Assembly (NCBI GenBank): GCA_016200085.1
Contig: JACQFL010000019.1
Span: 1 to 64,000 of the forward strand
Reading direction: 5' to 3'
DNA: 64,000 nt
Origin: Candidatus Rokuibacteriota bacterium
GTDB taxonomy: Bacteria > Methylomirabilota > Methylomirabilia > Rokubacteriales > CSP1-6
Shown here: piece after piece, positions 1-7,225 of the stretch
How the letters are laid out: each line of letters opens with the position of its first letter
Numbering within the stretch: position 1 is the stretch's first letter
The notes under the pieces: generated by a model
What the model was told of the DNA's origin: nothing
Databases searched by the model: none
The model's input: only the letters and a program-made list of their open reading frames with translations
Position numbers and translations under genes: made by a program

Positions 1-167
1 ACCGGGTCGATGGACAGCCCGATCGGCTGGACCTGGCGCTGGTCGAACTCCGGCTTCAGCTTCGCCACGTACCCGAGCTCCGTCGTGCACACCGGCGTGA
101 AGTCGCGCGGGTGGGAGAAGAGGATGGCCCAGCTGGTGCCGGGGGCGGTGTCGCCCAGTCGCAGCAT
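1..167 (-). CDS. 1-Cys peroxiredoxin (Prx6 type), partial, with internal deletion
   Basis: This thiol peroxidase would reduce peroxides in the cytoplasm with a single peroxidatic cysteine. The visible part carries the family signature [16 protein letters not shown], with the peroxidatic Cys in PVCTTE, followed by a GLSIDP segment. The gene runs off the left edge, so only about 55 N-terminal residues are present. Compared with the usual Prx6 N-terminus, the segment between LGDTAPG and SWAILFSHP lacks roughly 20 residues, although the reading frame is kept. This is either a real deletion or an assembly collapse. The ATG lies 4 bases after the stop of the upstream regulator, which suggests translational coupling. 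The family call is firm; whether the protein is active is doubtful. Confidence 0.8.
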   Translation of the reverse strand, partial: MLRLGDTAPGTSWAILFSHPRDFTPVCTTELGYVAKLKPEFDQRQVQPIGLSIDP

Positions 168-171
168 GCGC

Positions 172-943
172 TCACCCACGACGGCGCAGGCCTCTCGCGA
201 TGGCTTCGGTCTCTGGCGACGGCGCCACCCCGAGCTCATCCGCCAGCAGCTTCTTGCACTGTGTGTACGCGCGCACGGCCTCCGCACGGTTCCCGCCGCC
301 CGCCAGGGCGCGCATCAGCCGCTGCCAGCCCGTCTCCCGGAACGGCTCCAGGTCCACCACCTCGCGCGCGAGCTGCGCCGCCAGCGGGTGCTCGCCGTTC
401 GCCAGCGCCACGGCCGCCAGGCATTCGAGGGCCCGCACCCGCGTCGCGGAGCGACATGCGCACGCGCGTGACCCACTCGCCGTCCACGCCGGCGAGGAAC
501 GGCCGGGCCGCGATCGAGGCGGCGACGTTCGCCGGCCCCCAGGCGGCCCTCGCCCGTCCGGCGCGCACGTGTCCCTCGGCTTGGTCGAGGGCATCGCGCG
601 CCGCCTCCACGTCCACCCAGGCATCGGGCGGGAGCGCGAGCCGGTAGCAGCCGGCCGCCGTCGTCACCGCGCAGCGGGGGTCCAGGCCGCGCAGGCACGC
701 GCGGAGCTTGCTGACGATCGCGCTGAGCGCGGTCTCCCAGGCGCCCGACGGCGAGGCGCCCCAGACGACGTCCGCCAGCTCGTCGATGGGGACGGCGCGC
801 GCACGCTCCAGCGCCAGGTAGGCGAAGGCGCGGCGACCCTGGCGGCCCGGCAGGCGGCGTTCGTCGAAGCGGCGGTCGGCCCGCTCGGCGGAGAGGCGGC
901 CGGTGAGATAGAGTCGCAGGGGGCTCTTCCAAGGTTTTGCCAA
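172..943 (-). CDS. SARP/BTAD-type transcriptional regulator, frameshifted
   Basis: This is a DNA-binding activator with an N-terminal winged-helix (OmpR-like) domain and a C-terminal BTAD helical domain. The N-terminal part ([12 protein letters not shown] through the [13 protein letters not shown] region) is in one frame. The typical BTAD tail ([19 protein letters not shown], then [20 protein letters not shown]) is in another. The frames join near position 445, where one surplus base (or two missing bases) explains the break. With the frame corrected the protein is about 256 residues, a normal length for a stand-alone member. The proposed start is a TTG at 943 behind an AGGAGG at 955-960; no nearer ATG fits. 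It lies just upstream of the peroxiredoxin, so it may control it. It could be a sequencing error or a real pseudogene. Confidence 0.7.
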
Positions 944-1015
944 GGTCGCGGCAACCTCCTGGCAACGTGCGCGAGGGAGTATCGCACGTGACGGGAGCCA
1001 CGACAGGAGGGCGTC

Positions 1016-1168
1016 ATGACGACGAAGATCATCCGCTGTCCGTGCGGCACGGTGGTGCGGGCGCGCGACGAGGACTCGCTCGTGACGCAGGCGCAGAAGC
1101 ACGCGCGTGACGTGCACGCGATGGAGCTGACGCGCGAGCAGGTCCTGGCCATGGCCAGTCCCGAATGA
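1016..1168 (+). CDS. small DUF1059-like protein
   Basis: This 50-residue protein begins at an ATG preceded by a strong AGGAGG ribosome-binding site. It has an N-terminal CPCG motif and a short helix with H-A-R-D-V-H, resembling the DUF1059 family that follows it. The family has no established function; the paired cysteines and histidines could bind a metal, which is inference. It starts 72 bases beyond the divergent SARP-type regulator and is followed 16 bases later by a clearer DUF1059 gene, so the two are probably co-transcribed. It is short, but the start signal and resemblance to its neighbour support it. Confidence 0.6.
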   Translation: MTTKIIRCPCGTVVRARDEDSLVTQAQKHARDVHAMELTREQVLAMASPE

Positions 1169-1184
1169 GACGAGGAGGACGACC

Positions 1185-1361
1185 ATGGGCAAGGTGCTGC
1201 GATGCGGCGAGCTGTTCCCGGGGTGCTCGGTCGAGGCGCGCGGCGAGACCGAGGACGAGATCCTGAAGCAGGCGGCCGAGCACGCGCGGAAGGACCACGG
1301 GCTCAGCCAGATCGACGCGGGCACGCTCGCGAAGGTGAAGGCGGCGATCCGCACGGCCTGA
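1185..1361 (+). CDS. DUF1059 family small protein
   Basis: This 58-residue protein matches the DUF1059 pattern: an N-terminal KVLRCGELFPGC segment, then EARGETEDEILKQAAEHAR and a C-terminal helix beginning KVKAAI. Family members are typically 55-60 residues, so it is full length. The ATG follows a GAGGAGGAC ribosome-binding site. The function is unknown; the conserved Cys and His residues suggest metal binding or a redox role, which is inference. It forms a tandem pair with the smaller relative just upstream, and the two probably arose by duplication. Confidence 0.75.
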   Translation: MGKVLRCGELFPGCSVEARGETEDEILKQAAEHARKDHGLSQIDAGTLAKVKAAIRTA

Positions 1362-1434
1362 GCGACAGCGGCCGGCGCCGACCGCTCGGCGCCGGGCGCC
1401 TTCTACGGGGACGGGTCCCGACGGTGGACGAGCG

Positions 1435-1965
1435 TCACGGCGCCCCGGTGAGGATGCCGAGCACCTGGGGCAGCGCCTGCTCCGCGCGCTTCCGCAGCTC
1501 GTCGAGCGTGAGGCTGCCGATCGGGTGCGGGACCACCGCGAAGGGATAGGTGGGGTTGCCGCAGATGGCGGCCTGGGCCTTCGCGCTCGGCACGAATTCC
1601 TCGGTGCAGATCACCGCCGCCGGCACGCCGTGCCGGTCGAGCTCGATCCCGTCGTGCACACTGCACGTGGAGCAGGACCCTCAGTCGCCGATGGCGGTGA
1701 CGACGGCGTCGCAGGTGCGCAGGATCTCCTGCATCATCGTCTCGGGCACCACCCGGCTCGCGTTGGGCTTGGTGAACACGACGGCCCGGCGCAGCCGGTA
1801 GCGCGCCGCGAGTCCCTCGCGGACGAGGTCGAGCAGGCGGTCGGCGTTCACCTTGCCATTGCTCAGCAGGCCGATCACCTTGCCGTCCAGGCCCGCCACG
1901 CGCGTGGCCGCGGTGGCTTCCCCGACGTCGGGAGCGACGGTCGGATCCAGGAACCTCACCGTCAT
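1435..1965 (-). CDS. UGSC-motif selenoprotein (in-frame TGA read as Sec)
   Basis: Read through the TGA at 1681-1683, this is a single 176-residue protein. Residues 1-94 end in AVVTAIGD, the TGA is residue 95, and the frame continues as GSCSTCSVHDGIELDRHG to a TAG-free C-terminus at 1435. The resulting U-G-S-C motif defines the UGSC (seleno)protein family, known from memory to use either U or C at this position. Without readthrough the product would lose its whole cysteine-rich half. A perfect 6-bp hairpin with a GUG apical loop lies 13-28 bases after the TGA. The start codon overlaps the stop of the upstream gene (ATGA), so the two are coupled. The family is thought to be redox-active but its substrate is unknown. 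The alternative, a nonsense mutation, is made unlikely by the motif and hairpin. Confidence 0.88.
1653..1667 (-). promoter_or_regulatory. bacterial SECIS element of the UGSC selenoprotein
   Basis: Immediately downstream of the TGA, on the coding strand, CGTGCA pairs perfectly with TGCACG around the three-base loop GTG. The loop begins 19 bases after the TGA, and G is its first base followed by U. Bacterial SECIS hairpins recognised by SelB are known to place a small apical loop with an early G about 16-37 bases after the UGA. Further weaker pairing (CC with GG) extends the stem below. It lies inside the coding region, as bacterial SECIS elements do. Confidence 0.75.
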
Positions 1966-3014
1966 CGCGCCGCTCCTTTCGCGCCGGGCTCGCGCACCAC
2001 GCGCGTCACCGCCAGGGAGTTACGATCGCGGCTCCAGGAAGGGATGAAGGCCGAGTGGCCGCCCGCGCCGCCGCCCGCCACCACCACGTGGACGTCATCG
2101 GGCCCCTCGCCGCGGTGCCGCCAGCGTCCCTCGTCGCCGGGCGCCACCTCGCCGGTGATCTTGCCCCCGCGCTTGAGATCGGCCACCGTCCGCCGGGCGC
2201 GCGCGTAGAGCTCCTCCTTGAGGCGTCGCTTGGTCCAGCCGTCGCGCTGCAGGATGCGCACGTGCTCGGGGGCGAGGACGACGAACGACTGGCCCGGGCT
2301 GAAGCTGCCCAGCCCCGCCATGGCGTCGGCCAGCGTGACCACGATCGCCTCCGCGGTCGGGCCGTAGTGGCTCAGCACGTTGTGCGGCCCCTCGGCCGCG
2401 AACACCGTGACCGCGCTCGTCTCGCGGGCCAGCCCCCGCTCGACGTGCAGAGGCTCCCAGGGATTCTCCTCCTCCAGCTCGGCGATGCAGTAGGTGTACT
2501 TGCCGGGATGGCCCTGCGTCGAGCGATCGAGGACGAGGGGCTGGGCGCCGAGGCAGTTGAGTGTGACGAGACGCACGGCGCGGCCGATGGTCGCGTTGGC
2601 GCGCCAGCCCGGCCCGAAGACGTTGCCGCCCGCGTTGAGCCCGAGGCGCGCGCGGATCGGGCCGTTGACGACGACGAGGGTGGCCGAGCCGCCCGTGCTC
2701 GTGATGGCGCCGTGCAGGTTGAAGGCGGGGTCGGCCGTCGCCGCGAGCGCGGCGATCAGCACGGGCAGGTACTCGGGCCGGCAGCCCGCGAGCACCGCGT
2801 TGATCGCGACCTTCTCCGCGGTGATCGTGCGCCGCCGGGTGGCCTCGGTGAGCACGACGTCGTGCGGCGCCAGACCGGCCGCGTCGAGGCAGCGCGCGAC
2901 GGCGTCTTCCGTTGCGGGCACGACGGGCAGGCCGTCCGTCCAGCCGCGCTCGAAGTACGCCTCGATCGCGGCGGGATGATCGACGACCTCGTGGACCGCG
3001 GACGCGAGCCTCAT
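1962..3014 (-). CDS. conserved protein of unknown function, coupled to UGSC selenoprotein
   Basis: This 350-residue soluble protein has no signal peptide or membrane segment, and I do not recognise a named domain. Visible segments include an N-terminal YFERGWTDGLPVVPATEDAV, a central glycine-rich GGNVFGPGWRANATIGRAVRL and a C-terminal VHVVVAGGGAGGHSAFI. The last resembles the phrase expected around a catalytic or cofactor loop and is followed by a basic tail. Its stop overlaps the start of the UGSC selenoprotein by four bases, so the two are expected to be made together and may form a complex or work in sequence. A divergent promoter region lies upstream. The ATG at 3014 gives a complete frame. 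Confidence 0.8.
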   Translation of the reverse strand: MRLASAVHEVVDHPAAIEAYFERGWTDGLPVVPATEDAVARCLDAAGLAPHDVVLTEATRRRTITAEKVAINAVLAGCRPEYLPVLIAALAATADPAFNLHGAITSTGGSATLVVVNGPIRARLGLNAGGNVFGPGWRANATIGRAVRLVTLNCLGAQPLVLDRSTQGHPGKYTYCIAELEEENPWEPLHVERGLARETSAVTVFAAEGPHNVLSHYGPTAEAIVVTLADAMAGLGSFSPGQSFVVLAPEHVRILQRDGWTKRRLKEELYARARRTVADLKRGGKITGEVAPGDEGRWRHRGEGPDDVHVVVAGGGAGGHSAFIPSWSRDRNSLAVTRVVREPGAKGAAR

Positions 3015-3088
3015 GGGGCGCGATCCTGGGACCGGCCCGCTACAATGTCAAGACGTCGTGAAGCGCACGTCGTGAGAGGGAGGCGACC
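3015..3088. promoter_or_regulatory. divergent promoter region
   Basis: This 74-base gap separates two divergent genes. On the + strand TACAAT at 3041-3046 matches the -10 consensus in five of six positions, 43 bases before the SnoaL-like start; no good -35 is seen. On the - strand a perfect TTGACA reads from 3051 to 3046, with CAGGAT 17 bases downstream as a weak -10 for the selenoprotein operon. The two elements overlap, so transcription in the two directions may compete. Confidence 0.4.
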
Positions 3089-3520
3089 ATGAGCGTGGTC
3101 CGGGACTTCGAGAGCGCCTTCAACCGGCAGGACATGGACGCGATCCTGGCCTGCTTCACCGCGGACGGCAGCTACGTCGACACCTTCTTCGGCAAGCACG
3201 CGGGGCGGGAGAGCCTGAAAGCGATGTTCGCGCGGATGTGGCGCGAGGGACGCGACTACCGCTGGACGATGGAGACGATCGTCGAGACCCCGGGGCACGC
3301 CGCGGTCGAGTGGACCTTCAGCTACGTGGTGACGGACGCCGTCCCGCGCAGCGCCGGGCGGCGCGTCAGCTTCCCGGGCATGAGCCTGTTCGAGCTCGAG
3401 GGCGGGCGCATCGCCGCCTATCGCGAGTACTTCGACGAGGGCGTGGCGCTCCTCCAGCTGGGCTTCGAGCCCGGATCGCTCGCCAAGGTGCTGGCCAAGC
3501 GCCTGCCCCGTCCCGCCTGA
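3089..3520 (+). CDS. SnoaL/NTF2-like domain protein
   Basis: This 143-residue protein has the cone-like NTF2 fold pattern. The N-terminal helix VRDFESAFNRQDMDAILACFTADGSYVD is followed by strands with WRMEGRDYRW-type and WTFSYVV segments and a terminal ELEGGRIAAYREYFD. Members of this superfamily include small polyketide cyclases, isomerases and ligand-binding proteins, so the reaction cannot be assigned. The length is normal for a single-domain member. The ATG follows a GAGAGGGAGG-type ribosome-binding site. It stands alone, with no co-oriented gene close by. Confidence 0.8.
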   Translation: MSVVRDFESAFNRQDMDAILACFTADGSYVDTFFGKHAGRESLKAMFARMWREGRDYRWTMETIVETPGHAAVEWTFSYVVTDAVPRSAGRRVSFPGMSLFELEGGRIAAYREYFDEGVALLQLGFEPGSLAKVLAKRLPRPA

Positions 3521-3729
3521 CCAAGGCGGGAACCGCCGTCGCCATCCTCCGGTTACCCCACGTGAGGACCCGTGGCGATGGTGGCTCACACCCCGACCCG
3601 AAGTATTGTTTTGGGTCACCGACCACTTCTGCTAGTGTGTCGGCAGATGGTCGCTCGTGGCGATCCTGGCGAGGGCCACGTGCCCGTAACCGCGCCCACC
3701 GAAGGGCGCACGATCCTTCGGAGGGCCGC

Positions 3730-4005
3730 ATGAGTGTCTTCCCTCCCCCCGTGCCGACCTTCGTCCGCGTGTACTGTCCGGGCTGTGAACCCGACGCCGA
3801 TCCGTTCGCCGAGATCCTCGACACGCGCTGGTGCGACAGCCACGCGCCCGGGCGGGACGGCACCGACGACGGCGTGGTGAACTCGGAGGCCTTCCTGTCG
3901 GGCAGCTCGGAGGCAGGGGGCGACGCCAATCGCGCCTGGTGCGCCATCATCCACCAGCCGGCGCGCGAGCCCCGCCGCAAGCGCCCCCGCCGCCGCGAAG
4001 CCTAG
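3730..4005 (+). CDS. small hypothetical protein with CPGC motif
   Basis: This 91-residue protein starts at an ATG preceded by a GGAGGG ribosome-binding site. It has a cysteine pair in VYCPGC, a second Cys in RWCDSH, another in AWCAIIH, and a strongly basic C-terminal tail (EPRRKRPRRREA). The cysteine/histidine spacing could form a zinc site. I recognise no family. About 210 bases upstream of it hold no gene; they contain a GACCC...GGGTC inverted pair at about 3596-3619. Moderate confidence, based mainly on the start signal and motif. Confidence 0.5.
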   Translation: MSVFPPPVPTFVRVYCPGCEPDADPFAEILDTRWCDSHAPGRDGTDDGVVNSEAFLSGSSEAGGDANRAWCAIIHQPAREPRRKRPRRREA

Positions 4006-4131
4006 CCGCGCGGAGCCTGCCTTGAGGGTCCCGCCGCGGCGACGCGGCTGACCGCTCACGCCGTCCACGTCGTCGAGCCCGTGGAAACTATCGAACGCCG
4101 TCGCCCGCGCACCGGGGTACACTTGGCCGCC

Positions 4132-4923
4132 GTGAGACTCTCGCTCCATACTTGGACGCTCGATCGCACGCCGCTCGCCGACGTCCTCGCGGTGATCCGA
4201 GCCGTCGGCTGGGATGCCGTGGAGTTGCGGCGCATCGATTTCGCGCGCGCGGCGCAGGCCGGCCAGTCGGCCGATGAGGTGCTGGGACTCGTCGGCCGCA
4301 GCGGGCTCCCGGTCGCCTGCGTCGGGGTGGAGCTCGGCTGGATGTGGGCCGAGGGCGACGAGCGCACGCGCCTGCTCGCGGCCTTCGCGGAATCGTGCGC
4401 CTGGGCCCGCACGCTCGGCTGCGGGGTCGTCATGAGCCCGGTCGACAAGGGGACAGGCGACGCCGAGCGCGCGATGCGCAGCATCCGCGAGGTCGGCGAC
4501 CTGGCGGCGGCCCACCGCGTGCGCCTCGCGCTCGAGTTCAACTCGCAGGCCGAGCAGTGGAACACCCTCGGGGCCGTCGACGCCCTCGTGCGCCGCGCCG
4601 GGCACCCGCACGTGGGCCTCCTCGTGGATGCCTACCACCTGCAGCGCAGCGGCGGCAAGCCCGCCGACGTCACCGCGCTGCGGGGTGAGGACATCGTCTA
4701 CGTGCAGTTCAGCGACGTGGCGCCCCGGACCGAGCCCGGCGTGTTCCTCGATCGCCTGCCGCCCGGACGCGGCGTGGTGCCCTTCAAGGAGTTCTTCGCG
4801 GCGGTGCGCGCGGTCGGCTACGACTCCTACTGCTCGTACGAGGCCCCCAACCCGGCGGCGTGGAGCCGTCCCGCCGACGCCGTCGCGCGCGAGGCGCTCG
4901 AGGCGACCCGCAGCGTCCTGTGA
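4132..4923 (+). CDS. sugar phosphate isomerase/epimerase (xylose isomerase-like TIM barrel)
   Basis: This 263-residue protein belongs to the AP-endonuclease-2/xylose isomerase-like family, which isomerises or epimerises sugars and inositol derivatives with a divalent metal. Family marks are the N-terminal RLSLHTWTLDRTPLADVL, the WDAVELRRIDFA strand, the metal-ligand segment RLALEFNSQAEQW, and VGLLVDAYHLQRSGG followed by IVYVQFSDV. I chose the GTG at 4132 because homology begins there; an in-frame GTG at 4081 would add 17 unrelated residues. The stop overlaps the start of an MFS transporter (GTGA), suggesting the transporter brings in or exports its substrate. The substrate is unknown. Confidence 0.82.
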   Translation: MRLSLHTWTLDRTPLADVLAVIRAVGWDAVELRRIDFARAAQAGQSADEVLGLVGRSGLPVACVGVELGWMWAEGDERTRLLAAFAESCAWARTLGCGVVMSPVDKGTGDAERAMRSIREVGDLAAAHRVRLALEFNSQAEQWNTLGAVDALVRRAGHPHVGLLVDAYHLQRSGGKPADVTALRGEDIVYVQFSDVAPRTEPGVFLDRLPPGRGVVPFKEFFAAVRAVGYDSYCSYEAPNPAAWSRPADAVAREALEATRSVL

Positions 4924-6155
4924 CCGACACCCGGCGCAACGTCGTGGCCCTGGGCCTCGACTACGCGCTGTTCTTCGTCGCGCTCTCCTTCGCGTCCCCG
5001 TCCACGATCCTCCCCGCGTTCGCGGCGTTCCTCGGCGCGCCGAACGTGGTGATCGGCGCGATCCCCGCCGTGATGACGGCGGGCTGGAACCTGCCGTCGC
5101 TGTTCATGGCGGCACACACGGAGACCCTCGAGCGCAAGCTGCCGTGGATACTCCGGTACACGATCTGGGAGCGCGTGCCCTTCCTCGGCATGGCGGCCAT
5201 CGCCTTCTTCCTCGCCGAGCGCGCGCCCGCCACCGCGCTGGCCGCCCTGCTGCTGATGCTGCTCGTGATGACCGGCACCGGAGGCCTGGTGATGCCGGCG
5301 TGGATGGACCTCATGGGCCGCGCGATACCCACCTCGATCCGCGGCCGGTTCTTCGGCATCGCCAACATGCTCGCGAACCTGGCCAGCCTCGGGGGCAGCC
5401 TGATCGCCGCCTGGATCCTCGCGAGGATCGCCGCGCCCACGGGCTACGGCGTGTGCTTTCTCGTCACGACGCTCTTCATGGCGCTCTCCTACGTCGCGTT
5501 CACCGCCGTGCGGGAGCCGCCCGCGGTCGCCACCGCGCCGCCGACTCCGCTCGGGACGTATCTCCGCCGGATACCGTCGCTGCTGCAGCGCGACCCGAAC
5601 CTCTCCTGGTATCTGCTGGCGCGGGCCTGCGGCGCGGTCGGCCTCATGGGCAGCGGCTTCTACACGGTCTACGCCCTGCGGACGCTGGACGTACCGCTCT
5701 GGTACGTGGGCATCTTCACGGCGGCATCCCAGGTGGGCCAGATCGCTGGCAACGTGGGGCTCGGGTGGCTCGCGGACCGTGGTGGCCACCGGCGGGTGGT
5801 GATGATCGGCGCTGCGGCGACGGTGGCCGCGAGCGCGCTGGCGCTCACCGCCCCCGCGGCAGGCCTCTTCAGCGCCGTGTTCGCCCTCATGGGCGTCCAG
5901 GTCGCGGCGGGCCACGTCTCCGGGATGAACGTCCTGCTCGAGTTCGCGCCGCGGGTCGAGGAGCGGCCGACGTACGTCGGCCTCGGCAACACCCTCTACG
6001 CGCCGCCCGCGATCGCCGCCTACCTCGGCGCCGGCGTGCTCGCCGACACGCTCGGCTTCCGCGCCGTGTTCGTGGCCGCCGCGCTGTTCAGCCTCGCCGC
6101 CCTCGCCGTGCTCATGGCCTGCGTCCGCGACCCTCGACACGCTGTCAGCGCCTGA
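4920..6155 (+). CDS. major facilitator superfamily transporter
   Basis: This 411-residue inner-membrane protein has about twelve hydrophobic segments typical of MFS secondary transporters. They include the first helix around LGLDYALFFVALSFASPS, a central loop near GRAIPTSIRGRFFGIANML (the MFS motif between helices) and a second-half GLGWLADRGGHRRVVMIG resembling motif A. The GTG start overlaps the preceding isomerase stop by four bases, so the genes form a two-gene operon. Substrate specificity cannot be read from sequence; the partner suggests a sugar or cyclitol. A G+C-rich hairpin at 6286-6307 lies downstream, before the convergent tautomerase. Confidence 0.85.
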   Translation: MTDTRRNVVALGLDYALFFVALSFASPSTILPAFAAFLGAPNVVIGAIPAVMTAGWNLPSLFMAAHTETLERKLPWILRYTIWERVPFLGMAAIAFFLAERAPATALAALLLMLLVMTGTGGLVMPAWMDLMGRAIPTSIRGRFFGIANMLANLASLGGSLIAAWILARIAAPTGYGVCFLVTTLFMALSYVAFTAVREPPAVATAPPTPLGTYLRRIPSLLQRDPNLSWYLLARACGAVGLMGSGFYTVYALRTLDVPLWYVGIFTAASQVGQIAGNVGLGWLADRGGHRRVVMIGAAATVAASALALTAPAAGLFSAVFALMGVQVAAGHVSGMNVLLEFAPRVEERPTYVGLGNTLYAPPAIAAYLGAGVLADTLGFRAVFVAAALFSLAALAVLMACVRDPRHAVSA

Positions 6156-6285
6156 TCGCGCTCGCGGCGAAATCGCGGCACTCGAAGGTGCCCGCGACAG
6201 TAGACAAGATCGTCACCGTGCGGCATGGTCCCCGGGACATCGAGGGGCGCCACGGTCCCCACCGCGCCCCGAGCGCGGCGCGCTT

Positions 6286-6307
6286 GGGGGGCCGCGAGCG
6301 GCCCCCC
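6286..6307. terminator. hairpin between convergent genes
   Basis: GGGGGGCC and GGCCCCCC pair perfectly over eight bases around a six-base loop, between the MFS gene and the convergent tautomerase. No clear U run follows on either strand, so it may act as a weak bidirectional terminator or mRNA end protector. Confidence 0.5.
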
Positions 6308-6312
6308 ACCGG

Positions 6313-6495
6313 TCAATCGGAAGCGAGCTTGCCGTTGACGCCCCAGTTCGACCGCTCGATGTCCTGGAACACGATGTGGACCTGGTCGGCCGTGGTCTTG
6401 CCGATCTCCACCATCGCCCTCGTGATGGCGGCGGTGATCTGACGCTTCTGGTCCGGGGTGCGGCCGGCGTACCACTGCACGGTGATGTTGGGCAT
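6313..6495 (-). CDS. 4-oxalocrotonate tautomerase family protein
   Basis: This 60-residue protein begins MPNITVQWYAGRTPDQK, so Pro becomes the N-terminal residue after Met removal. Pro-1 is the general base of this family, which tautomerises 2-hydroxymuconate and related enols as small oligomers. The rest (ITAAITRAMVEIGKTTADQVHIVFQDI) fits the beta-alpha-beta fold, and the length is normal. An AGGAGG ribosome-binding site sits 5-10 bases before the ATG. It is the last gene of an SDR-HAD-tautomerase run on the - strand. The natural substrate is unknown. Confidence 0.88.
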   Translation of the reverse strand: MPNITVQWYAGRTPDQKRQITAAITRAMVEIGKTTADQVHIVFQDIERSNWGVNGKLASD

Positions 6496-6506
6496 TTCGT
6501 CCTCCT

Positions 6507-7214
6507 CTAGGAATGATCCGCCACGAGCTCGGTGAGGGCGCGGATGATGCGATCGGGGCGCGTGGCGACGCCGTCCGGGAGACCGGCGCCGGCGCGGTCG
6601 AGCCAGGCGCCGCGCACGCCCAGGCGCTGGGGGCCGGCGACGTCGAACTCGAGGTGATCGCCGGCCATCCACGTCTCGGCCGCGGCCACGCCGAGCGCGT
6701 CGAGCGCGTGGCGGTAGACGACCTCGTCCGGCTTGCCCGCGCCGAACTCGCCCTCGATGACGATGACGTCGAAGTACTTGGCGAGGTCCCAGCGCTCGAG
6801 CTTGTAGCGCTGCTGGCTGGCGTCGCCGTTCGTCACCAGCCCGAGCGGCACCCCGCGCTCGCACAGGTGCTCGAGCGTGGCGAGAGCGTCGGGGAACAGG
6901 CGCATGCGCTCGCGCCGCAGGGCCTCGTAGCCGGTCGCGATATGCGTGGCCAGCTCGAGGTCCTCGATCCCCAGCCGGGCGAGCCCGCCCTCGACGATCT
7001 TGCGCCAGGCGCCGAACATGTTCACCCGCTCGGCCCGGAAGCGCGCGGGATCGTCCCAGAACGCCCGGCGGCTCGCTTCGACTGCGGTGACCAGGCGCTC
7101 GGCGTCCACGCGGGAGCCCGCGCAGCCGGTGGTGCAGGCCACCCGCCAGGAGACGTCGATGTCCCCCGAATAGTCGAGCAGCGTGTCGTCCAGATCGAGG
7201 AGGAGCGCGCGCAC
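6507..7214 (-). CDS. HAD superfamily hydrolase
   Basis: This 235-residue cytosolic hydrolase has the HAD motifs in order: LLLDLDDTLLDYSGD (nucleophile Asp-7 and Asp-9), GLVTNGD (motif II), GKPDEVVYRHAL (motif III Lys) and WMAGDHLEFDV (motif IV Asp). The cap region between motifs I and II is helical, as in the YjjG/2-haloacid dehalogenase-like branch. It is likely a phosphatase for small metabolites. The GTG start at 7214 places the first motif at residue 4; no closer ATG exists. It begins 11 bases after the SDR stop, so the genes are co-transcribed. Confidence 0.85.
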   Translation of the reverse strand: MRALLLDLDDTLLDYSGDIDVSWRVACTTGCAGSRVDAERLVTAVEASRRAFWDDPARFRAERVNMFGAWRKIVEGGLARLGIEDLELATHIATGYEALRRERMRLFPDALATLEHLCERGVPLGLVTNGDASQQRYKLERWDLAKYFDVIVIEGEFGAGKPDEVVYRHALDALGVAAAETWMAGDHLEFDVAGPQRLGVRGAWLDRAGAGLPDGVATRPDRIIRALTELVADHS

Positions 7215-7225
7215 GGCGGCCGGCC

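Noticed and set aside
1681..1683. The selenoprotein TGAs as nonsense mutations
   Set aside because: Both fall exactly at known or equivalent redox-Cys positions and are followed by well-spaced hairpins.
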